NCBI GenBank assembly: GCA_948099385.1
Contig: CANUEZ040000013.1
Span: 372,001-436,000 of the forward strand
Length of the DNA stretch: 64,000 nt
Origin: Fasciola hepatica
Lineage: Eukaryota > Platyhelminthes > Trematoda > Plagiorchiida > Fasciolidae
Direction of reading: 5' to 3'
The notes below the pieces were generated by a model, which had not been told where the DNA came from, did no database searches, and saw nothing but the letters and a program-made list of their open reading frames with translations. Numbering within the stretch: position 1 is the first letter of the stretch; every line of letters begins with the position of its first letter. Positions 38,101 through 46,769 of the stretch are shown here, piece by piece. The position numbers were made by a program, and so were the translations under genes.

Positions 38101-40392
38101 TGCCGTCTCGAGTTTGTTCGACCCGCTCGGTTTCGTCTCACCGTGGCTGCTACCCGGAAAGATCTTGCTGCAGCGGCTGTGCCGTAAGAAAGTTGATTGG
38201 GACCAGGCACTGGACCAAGGGGACCGGCTGGACTGGGAAGAATTTCTGAACACCTTGAAGAAATTAGGGGACATAAGAATCCCACGATGTTTGACCCCTG
38301 GCCATACGACACGGACTGGAGAACTACATGCCTTTTCCGATGCATCCGAAGTCGGTTATGGAGCTGTGGTGTACGGACGATGGTGCGCAGGAGATGGACA
38401 ATATACCACGAGGATCCTGTTCGCCAAAGCCCGCGTTGCTCCACTGAAGTCGGTCTCAATCCCACGCCTTGAACTCAGCGCAGCCGTGTTGGCAGTCAGG
38501 GTGGTGCAAGCTGTGAAGAGATGTTTCGATCTCTACATTTGGTCGGTGAGCTTCTGGACGGATTCAACGATAGTACTTTACTACATTAACAACGTACGGA
38601 GCCGGTTTAGTACTTTCGTTGCTAACCGGCTCACGATTATCCACGATGAATCAGCCACGCACCAGTGGAGTCATGTCAGGTCTGGCGATAATCCGGCCGA
38701 CCTGTGCTCCCGAGGTGCGAACAACTTCAGGCAACTGGACACGTGGACGAGAGGGCCAAACTTCCTGCAATTGCCCAAACAGGACTGGCCCGTGTTCGAA
38801 TTAAAACTCCCTACGGAATTGGAACTGGAGATCAAAGGCGTAGTGATAGCAATCAACGTCGTCGAAGCGTCGTCCATTCTATCGCGACTGGTCAGGTTTT
38901 CTTCCTGGATGAAGACCTTCGTTCGCTAGTTTGGTTAACCAGGTTCAAGAGAAATTTACTAGTCATGAAAGGGCTACGGCCCTCAGGTCGGATACCGGTC
39001 GGCCCGATAGGTCCCGATGAGCTACAAGCGGCAGAGTACGATATTTTCAGAATGATACAACGCGAGGCTTTCGCCCAAGAACTCAAGAGGGCGGAAGAAG
39101 TGGGGCCGACCAATGAAGACATGCCATCTCCAAGAGGCGAGCTGAAGCGTTTAAACCCCAAACTCATCAACGGACTGCTGCGGGTGGATGGTAGGCTGAC
39201 CAACGCCCACCTGAACTTCGACACAAAGTATCCTATACTGCTGCCGGCGAGACAACCCGTAGTAGAGCTAATGATTCAACACGTCCACGCCATGGAGGGA
39301 CATGCCGGGGAAAGTCACGTGACGAGCGTCATCCGAAAGCGTCTTTGGTTGTTGAGAGGACGAGAGACTGTAAAACGCGTGATCCGACGGTGTGTACAAT
39401 GCAGGAGACGCAATGCCACAGCAGGCAAACAACTCATGGCCCCACTACCAGAATGCAGGGTGACTACGGGCTGGTGGCCGTTCAGTGACACCGGGTTGGA
39501 CTATTTCGGGCCCTTGTGGATCAAGTGCGGGAAAAGATTAGAAAAGCGATACGGATGTATCATGACGTGCATGAAATCACGTGCCGTACACCTAGAAGTC
39601 GCACATTCGATGACGACCGATTCGTTTCTACGGGCCTTGCAAAGATTTATCAACCGAAGAGGCGTACCGGCCGATATATACTCAGATAATGGATCGAACT
39701 TTGTGGGCGCTCAACGGGAATTGCAGCGTTGGCACAAGAACATAAACAGGGACGAACTGCAGAATCGAACCGTGGCCTACGGCATACGATGGCATTTCAA
39801 CCCCCCACAGGCCAGTCACCGAGGCGGCATATGGGAACGCATGATCCGGTCCGCCAGACAGATATTGCTGTCAATCATGGAGCAGCAGCCGCCCGACGAC
39901 GAGACGCTGAACACCGTCATGACTGAGGTGGAGCGAATCCTGAACAACCGCCCCCTGGTTCCAGTATTGAACGGCGACCCCACCCACCTGGCGCTCACCC
40001 CGAACGACTTATTGACGTTAAGGTCGAACGAGGGTTTCCAAGGGCCGGTAAACCTTCGTGGGAGCTACCTCCACGGGTGGAAGCAAGCGAACTATCTGGT
40101 CAAGGTCTTCTGGAGGCGATGGCTACGGGAGTACCTACCGGCTTTGCAGACTCGACAGAAGTGGCTGGCCAAAACAAGACCATTCAAAGTTGGGGACGTG
40201 GTTATGATCGCCGACGAACGCGCACATTTCAGCGCTTGGTCTTTGGGAGTAGTTACGGAAACCATCAAAAGCACTGACGAAATGATAAGAACGGTGAAGG
40301 TGAAGACAGCTAACGGAGTGCTCATTCGTGACATACGCAGTATTAACCTACTCGAGAGCGAAGACGGAGGAGCTGATAACCCTGAGGCCTAG
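35198..40392 (+). CDS. BEL/Pao Gag-Pol polyprotein with one frameshift
   Basis: Frame from ATG 35198 to 38929, continuing at -1 to a stop at 40392 (about 1730 codons). Residue positions: coiled coil about 52-82; gag core from about 123 (RVELTVFDG, RLLYLTHYCQGRARE); Cys/His knuckles about 348-415 (CRSCG, CFICL, CGYEGC); aspartic protease DSGSD about 463; RT about 740-900 with LRVVFDCAAK and catalytic YVDD (37805-37816); RNase H near 1044 (HAFSDASE). After the shift come the H2C2 zinc region, the integrase core (GLDYFGPLW, YSDNGSNFVG, GGIWERM, so the DDE residues are present) and the C-terminal WLAKTRPFKVGDVV domain. The upstream open stretch 35117-35197 overlaps the LTR and is not used. The ATG at 35198 is the first good start after the LTR. 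Confidence 0.92.
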
Positions 40393-41129
40393 TAAACCTT
40401 TTTCACACCAGTAATCGAGGCGAATAAAGAAACACCATATATACCACACAATCTCCGTCAAACACGTTAAGGTGCTCGCGGTCCTTTCGTTGACATTACA
40501 GAAGGTTCTTTCCGATATGTGGTGATGAATGCGATCCCATTGTACATCCCGATACATACACGCAGGCACGACGCACTCTACATCCCGTAAACCCATCATA
40601 CATGTGACAGTGTTCTTTGTTTGCCTTTTGTTGACGCTACCGAATGCCCCTTGCATATGTGGAAGTAGCGGAGCTCAGGTCACACATACATGCTACATTT
40701 ACTCGTTTTCTTGCCACGCGGTCTTTTGTTGACATTGCAGAAAGTCCTCCTTTGATGTGTAGTCATACCTGTGATTTCATTGTAACCCCGGCACACACAC
40801 ACACACACACGCACACACACACACGCACACACACACACGCACACACACACACACACACTCAAGCACGTACATCCAGGACCGGACGGCCCCTTACGAGGAC
40901 AACGTCTATGTGACCATTCACGCCCGCCATCGGTCATTTGGTCTTGTGGAAGATGTAGACTAGCCTCACGTCTATGTATCCAGTGGATTAGGTGCGACCA
41001 GTAGTAGAACGTTGACGACGAGCATTAGACGCGCGCACTGACAGCAGGGCCTAGGCAGGTAGAAAGAATCAGTACCTTTATACCGAACCTTTGACTTTGC
41101 TAAGGATCCAGGAGGATTTTGGTGGGCGG
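40393..41129 (+). other. BEL 3' untranslated region with diverged repeats
   Basis: 737 bp between the pol stop and the 3' LTR. A module with GGTCyTTTyGTTGACATTrCAG, followed by TATGTGG- or GATGTGT-like words, occurs near 40474 and 40716, with a weaker copy near 40612. A CA microsatellite follows at 40792-40858. Just before the LTR the purine-rich AGGAGGATTTTGGTGGGCGG is the probable polypurine tract. No env-like frame is seen. Confidence 0.7.
40792..40858. repeat. (CA)n microsatellite with GC interruptions
   Basis: Direct reading. It lies within the BEL 3' UTR. Confidence 0.97.
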
Positions 41130-41508
41130 TGTAACAGCCGGTCGTGGAAAATCCCCCTTTTTCCCTCGCGATTCAGTGTTTTTTCCCAACATCACTCATT
41201 TCCATACACTATTGACTTGTCTTTACGAACTGGTTGTTTTTCTGGACCAATTGTTGTTTGTTCGCGCCCAGAGCGCTATTTTGGCACATCCTTGCTCAAA
41301 ACCTGCGTGACGCACGTGCTGTCTGCTCACACGCTGCCATTCGGTTTCTCGTTGTTGAGTCTTTGTGATCGTATTATTGAGGTTTGTATATTGTTTATGT
41401 CATTGTTTATTTTAATAATCTAGTATCGTAGAATTATCACGGATAATCGCCTTCTGATTTCGGGATCCGTTGCGAATTTGGCTACGCATTGCTCAAACGT
41501 TCGTAACA
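41130..41508 (+). repeat. BEL 3' LTR
   Basis: 379 bp, identical by eye to the 5' LTR. It is followed directly by the target duplication ACGGT and then by the continuation of the CsRn1-like LTR. Confidence 0.92.
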
Positions 41509-41513
41509 ACGGT

Positions 41514-41596
41514 CAAATGGCAACCGCGCTTGGCAGTCAGCGTTCAGTTAAACAATAAACGTGGTAAAAGTATGAACGAAGATGGCCACCGCTACA
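41514..41596 (-). repeat. CsRn1-like 3' LTR, proximal part
   Basis: Matches 46595-46677 (caaatggcaaccgcgcttgg to ccgctaca) with one or two differences. In element sense it is preceded by GGATGGGGTCCC, a plausible polypurine tract. Confidence 0.9.
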
Positions 41597-42169
41597 GGGA
41601 CCCCATCCTAGAAGTTCGACGGAGTTGGGCTTCGATCGTGATGGTGAGCCGGAATTATTGGTTGTCCCGGAACTCCTCATAGCTTGTCCGTTATACTGCT
41701 AGTGGCGTCGAACGACTGCTGATGAGTTTCACGGTGCCTGCACTCTTGAGGTCCGATGTGCGTAGATCCAACTGTGTTTTGGCGCCCACGGGTCTCATAC
41801 GAATGCGAGCCGGAAAATGCCACGTCAGGTCCATCCCAAAAGGCGTCCAGTTGTCGTCTCCAGTGCCAGGCTGACCAATCGTCCCGTTATCCAATGAGTG
41901 GTTGGCTCCTTGAACGTGCACGGGAGTCAGCCAGGCTACGGATGAAGCCAATGTGACTGTGTAGATCCGCCTGAGAGAGGGCAAGGTAAACTGGAACAAA
42001 ATAGCGTCTGAGGGCGCCGGCGGATGTTGGACCGTAATAACAACACACGAACGATGTTCGGTGTTGTTGTAGTCGCTAGGAAACCAGAAGCAAATGAAAT
42101 CCTAACTACCGATGGTAATTTCTCGGGCCTGTTGGTTGATAAATCCATGGTGAACTTCCCAACTTATTG
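41597..42169 (-). other. CsRn1-like 3' region after pol
   Basis: 573 bp between the pol stop and the 3' LTR. A frame of about 102 codons (41999-41691) starts MFQFTLPSLRR and continues with FGMDLTWHFPARIRM. I do not recognise it and cannot say whether it is coding. Confidence 0.4.
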
Positions 42170-45100
42170 CTAACAGTCGGTTGTAAAAATCGTCACGAAA
42201 TCGGGATTTCGTAGTAGGTTACCGCGACGGCTACTTCGCGTTGCGGGTACGGTTGGAGAATCTGATGGACTAGCTGCCGATTCCTCACTAGGCGAAATTT
42301 GGGGTGGTTCGAGTGGTAAGTCGCTCGATGCGGGTGACTGAGCTGCTTGAGTAGGTGCAAATTGGCCGAGCGGCTTGCACTCTATGACAGCAGGTTTGAG
42401 ACGGTCGATAGATACGGTGTCGTGTCGTCCACTGGTGTCTATGACAAATGTTTTTGCCTTACTTTTTATCACCCGATATAAGCCAGTGTATGGCGCTTGT
42501 AGTGGTGAGCTAACGCCATCGACGCGAAGGAATACACGAGTAGCCGTTTCTAACGCAGTTGGGACATAACTTGTAGGCTGTTGTTCGCGCGGCGGACTGG
42601 CCTTGAGCACTCACATGTGTTGCGTAAGGCGGTGAGCATAGTCACCGTAGTCGAAAGTCACGGTTGATGAGGGGGCTACCAACTCCCCAGGCAGACGAAG
42701 TGTACAGCCATATACTAGTACGGCCGGTGTTGTGTGTAATTCCTCCTTAACGGTACTACGCAGGCTTAAGAGTGCTAATGATAGTGTTCCACTCCAAACG
42801 GGGTTACCGTTTGGTCGAAAGGCGGCTTCTAATTGTCGGTTGAAACGCTCAACCATACCATTGGCCTGAGGGTCGTAAGCCGTCGTCTTAACGTGTTGGC
42901 AACCGAGCGTAGCTAGTAGGCTGCCGAAAGCGCCGTCAAAGTGTGGACCGCGATCGGTGGTCACTGTTGCCGGGCAACCGAAATGACCAACCCAACCGGT
43001 TTGAAAAGCTTTCGCGGCCTCTTCCGACGTGGGACGAGAGATAGGAATGGCCTGCGGCCAGCGAGTAAAACGATCCACGCATGTGAGTATGAAAACTTAC
43101 CCAAGCGGAGGTGAAAGCGGTCCTACGAGGTCGACGTGCACATGATGAAAACGTGTTTCAGGTTCTGGGAACCAGGCTAAAGCCGCCTTAGCGTGTCTAA
43201 TGGTCTTAACACGTTGACACTGCAGGCAAGCACGAGCCCATTGACGGACATCTCGTTTGACATTGTGCCAAACAAAACGCTCAGTTATCAGTTTCACCGA
43301 GGCCGTCACACCCGGATGAGCCAGATTATGGGGTGTCAGGAAAGTAGGATAACGGTGGGCAGCAGGAACTACCGGCCCAGGGCGACCTTGCGACACATCG
43401 CACACGATGGTATTCTGGGAAGCTGGGGTGGGTACTATGGTTAAGCTCAAAGAACCGTTTTGTGGAAGTTGTTCGATGTCAGAGTCCATAGTTTGCGCCT
43501 GTGCCATTGCGTCCAAGTTGTTGTTAGGCGTCGGTGACAGACTTAGTTGATGTACGCGTGATAAGGCGTCGGCGACGAGGTTAAGTACCACAGAGACGTG
43601 TCGTACGTCCACAGTAAACTGTGAGACAAGGTCTAAGCGGCGAATTTCGCGTGGTGAGCATCGATCCGAAGCTGACTTTAGTGCGTAAACCAAAGGCTTG
43701 TGGTCTGTAAACACCGTGAACGAACGGCCTTCGAGTGCACGTCGAAAATGACGGATTCCCAAGTAGATGGCTAATAACTCCCTACCAAATGTGCTGTACC
43801 TAGATTCGGCGGGTCATAGGCGCTTGGAGAAGAATGCTGAAGGTTGCCAAGAATTGTCTACGATCTGTTGCAGTACTGCTCCAACCGCTGTGTCCGAGGC
43901 ATCCGTCACTACCGAAATAGGAGCCAAAGGGTCCGGGTGTGTAAGGAGTGCTGTGTTGGCGACAGCATCTTTGACCGAGGCAAATACGACTTGTGCCGTG
44001 TCGTGAAACACGAACTTCCACTTACTCCGCGAAACGGGTTGGTGAGGGGTTGCATCATTTCCGCACAGTGAGGAATAAACCGGTGGTAGAAATTCACCAG
44101 GCCGGCAAACTGACGCGACTGGCGAAAAGATTGGGGTTCAGGGTAGTCGCGAATAGCGGAAACTTTATCTGACAGAGGGCGGATACCCGAGGATGAAATA
44201 GAATGTCCTATGAAGGTGATATCCGCCCGGTCTAATTCGCATTTCGCGATATTGATTGTAACGCCGTGCTGGCTAAGGCGTTCGAAAAGTGCTCGTAAGT
44301 GTGTAGCGTGCTCTTGCTCTGAAGAACTCGCCACCAAAATATTATACAGGTATACGTGGACATTTTCCAAACCACGAGTTGCCTCGTGCATGAACCGTTG
44401 AAAGGTCTGGGCTGCATTGCTGAGTCCAAACGGCATTCGCAGAAACTCGAACAGCCCGAAAGGAGTAGTGACGGCAGTTTTAGGGATATCGGCCTCTGCT
44501 ACCGGGATCTGGTTGTACGCACGAACCAAATCGATACGGCTGAAGACGGAGCAACCTGATAAAGACGAAGTAAGATCCTGTATATGGAGAATCGGGTATC
44601 GGTCCGGGATGGTGACTTTGTTAAGCGCTCTGTAATCACCACAGGGTCGCCAGTCGCCACTAGACTTAGGGACCGTATGAAGGGGGGAAGCCCAAGGGCC
44701 ACTAGAAGGGCGTATTATACCCAGTTCTAGCATATGTTCGAATTCAGCCTGTGCACCACGAAGCTTGTCTGATGCTAACCGACGCGGCCTACTAAACACT
44801 GGGGGTCCCTTAGTATCGATATGGTGAGTGACACTGGTCGTCACTGCTGGGAGAGGCCCGGCCTGCCGGAACATGGCCGGGTAGGCGGCGATGAGTTCGC
44901 CATAAGGATGGTGTGCCGGTGGTTGAACGTAAAACGGCGTGACGTAATTCACTCGCGAATTATAACCCGCAACAGCGAGAGTGGTCCGACGATCCACCAC
45001 TCTGCGGCGCCGTACATCAACTAACAAGTCAAAGTGTTGCAGGAAGTCAATGCCTAGAATTGGGTACGGGACGTCGGCGATGATGAATACCCAACGAAAA

Positions 45101-45390
45101 TTACGCTTTAAACCCAAGTTTAAGGTGAGCGACCGCTGGCCAAACGTTGGGATGGCCGTGTCATTGGCAGCGCGTAGTGTTTGGGCCCGCGGTGTGCCAT
45201 TGTCGTCTTTCGCTCGGGGGAAGACGCCCACTTCGGCGCCGGTATCTACAAGGAATAGGTTATTTGAAATGATGTCCCTTACGTTCAAAAGACGACTGTT
45301 GGTCTGATACCCTGCTTCGTGGGTCGCCACCACGGGCCGGGGGTTTAGTTTCCCTGATGAGCACCGGGAAACGTACACCCAGGTTCGCAT
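42170..45390 (-). pseudogene. CsRn1-like Gypsy pol, inactivated
   Basis: Order on the minus strand: protease ([12 protein letters not shown], about 45260), RT ([46 protein letters not shown]), catalytic box reading YLYN (44341-44352) instead of YLDD, RNase H ([16 protein letters not shown], about 43900; FTDHKPLVYAL), integrase zinc domain (HPGVTASVKL, CLQCQRVK), integrase core (VDLVGPLSPP, TTDRGPHFDG, YDPQANGMVERF) and the C-terminal VFLRVDG and DTVSIDRLKPA. Lesions: a frameshift near 44015, a TGA before PAESRYSTFGREL, a TAA before VFILTC (about 43096) and a TGA at about 42611. RT cannot be active without both aspartates. Confidence 0.9.
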
Positions 45391-46146
45391 CGCTTGGCTC
45401 CCTCACCTAAGCGACTGTAGTATTTACAACGCCCTTCTTTTGAAGAACCGACGAAACGTAGTCGCAATGACGGACTATGGAGCCTAGGTGAGCGTGCGCG
45501 GTGCCGCTCCTGTGACCCACTTCTAACTGCTAGGCGTTGCAGGCTTGCGTCAATTCTAGACAAAACTGACGCGAGGTCGTTAGATGTTGGCAAGGCAGGC
45601 ACCGTTGTGACGGAGGACCTGGTTACTCCAGCTGCAGCGGGGTTGTATCGTGAAATAATGTCATCGGCTATCGCCGCGGTTTCCTCCAGCGAGCATTTAC
45701 GCGTGGCACTTAGTAAAAAATGGAATGTTATGCGGCAAACGCTGCAGCCAAAGTTCCCATAAGAGCGGGTCCTCGCCCACTGTCGGTCCTCTCAAGCGCT
45801 GCATCTCACGCAGCAGTTCGGAGGGCTTCCTACTTCCAAGCTCAACGTTTTGAAGTTGTTGCATACGTTGGTCTTGCGTTGGGGTCGTGCAGGCAATGAC
45901 GGTCTCCTTTAAAGCCTCATAGCTTCGGGAAGAGATTATTACGTCCCTTACTTGTATTGTGACCTCGGGCAGGAGGCGGCCTGCTACCCACCTGAAACGG
46001 CTGGCGTCACTGGCTATACGGCAGTTTTCGAATTCCAACTAGACCAGCGTGAACCAGAGTTTTGGTTCAGCAGGTGTGAATGCCGGTATGTGCAGCATGA
46101 TCGCCTTAACGGTGGGGTCTGAGCAGGGTTTCCGTTCAGTAGACAT
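45345..46146 (-). pseudogene. CsRn1-like gag
   Basis: Start at MSTERKPCSD (46146), then FTPAEPKLWF, a TAG at 46039-46041, EFENCRIASDASRFRWV, LWLQRLP, a frame change near 45710, and the tail with [18 protein letters not shown]. The last motif is the atypical Cys/His finger of CsRn1-type gag, with Tyr where His is usual. The end of gag overlaps the start of pol (45390) in another frame, as expected for gag-pol frameshifting. Confidence 0.82.
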
Positions 46147-46350
46147 AGGGATTACTTTATTGAATACAGGCGGGAAAAGAAACCAACGATCACGAAGAAC
46201 TAGACACCAAAAATAGGTATGGACAAAAAAATTATTTGGCAAACCGACCAACAACGAAAAATCAACAGATAGAGAAACAATGAAACACAAAAACATATGC
46301 AGACGGGACCTTGAACGGTAGAAAACAAGGAAACTCACGTGACCTGGGGA

Positions 46351-46367
46351 TCACGTCGGGCTCACCA
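46351..46367 (-). promoter_or_regulatory. Primer-binding site resembling tRNA-Trp
   Basis: In element sense, 2 nt after the 5' LTR, TGGTGAGCCCGACGTGA. Its complement TCACGTCGGGCTCACCA matches the 3' end of animal tRNA-Trp (TCACGTCGGGGTCACCA, from memory) except for one base. tRNA-Trp priming is a described property of the CsRn1/Kabuki clade. Confidence 0.7.
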
Positions 46368-46369
46368 AT

Positions 46370-46677
46370 TGTAAGGTTGATTAGACCTTACTTCGTGGTT
46401 TCCTTAGTAAACGCGTGCTTTGGTCCTTTGTACTGCGTGGACCACCTGCACGTTACTCTAATGTGCGGCACTGCACAAATATGTTAACCAGAACAGTCTT
46501 CTCCACGACCCGTGAGAACGAGAAGGCGATTGGGAGATGTAGTGGTCAGCGTGTATTTGGGAGCGTGCATGAGAGCGTACGCAAGAGCAACGGTCAAATG
46601 GCAACCGCGCTTGGCAGTCAGCGTTCAGTTAAACAATAAACGTGGTAAAAGTATGAACGAAGATGGCTACCGCTACA
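46370..46677 (-). repeat. CsRn1-like 5' LTR (carries the empty BEL site)
   Basis: 308 bp, TGTAAGGTTG to CCGCTACA on the plus strand. It contains the uninterrupted context gcaagagcaACGGTcaaatgg at about 46581-46600, the pre-insertion form of the site used by the BEL in the partner LTR. Confidence 0.92.
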
Positions 46678-46681
46678 AGTC
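46678..46681. repeat. Target-site duplication AGTC (partner)
   Basis: Matches 34548-34551. Confidence 0.75.
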
Positions 46682-46769
46682 TATTCCATGTTCCCACTAT
46701 TCTGTTGCTGAAGAGGTTCGCTCGCTCATTTAGCCTATAGCGTAGCTTCCACAATTTTACTCTATTTCT

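Larger units (their letters stand above)
34777..41508 (+). mobile_element. Nearly intact BEL/Pao retrotransposon
   Basis: A 6732-bp element with two 379-bp LTRs that appear identical over their whole length, 5-bp duplications ACGGT (34772-34776 and 41509-41513), and a gag-pol frame with all expected domains. It sits in the 3' LTR of the CsRn1-like element in opposite orientation. Identical LTRs imply a very recent insertion. The only lesion I see is a single frame change in pol. Confidence 0.93.
34552..46677 (-). mobile_element. CsRn1/Kabuki-like Ty3/Gypsy element, split by a BEL insertion
   Basis: Minus-strand LTR element bounded by 308-bp LTRs (34552-34776 plus 41514-41596, and 46370-46677) and 4-bp AGTC duplications. 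Without the inserted BEL its length is about 5.4 kb. The clade call rests on the primer site resembling tRNA-Trp, the 4-bp duplication and the atypical gag zinc finger, all described features of the CsRn1/Kabuki group. The two LTRs differ at about 11 of 308 positions, so this insertion is older than the BEL inside it. Confidence 0.88.

Noticed and set aside
37905..38465. 186-codon minus frame antisense to BEL pol
   Set aside because: Shadow of the sense RT-RNase H frame; no domain.
40644..40937. His-Thr-rich or Cys-Val-rich frames across 40780-40860
   Set aside because: Translation of the CA/GT microsatellite in the BEL 3' UTR; not genes.
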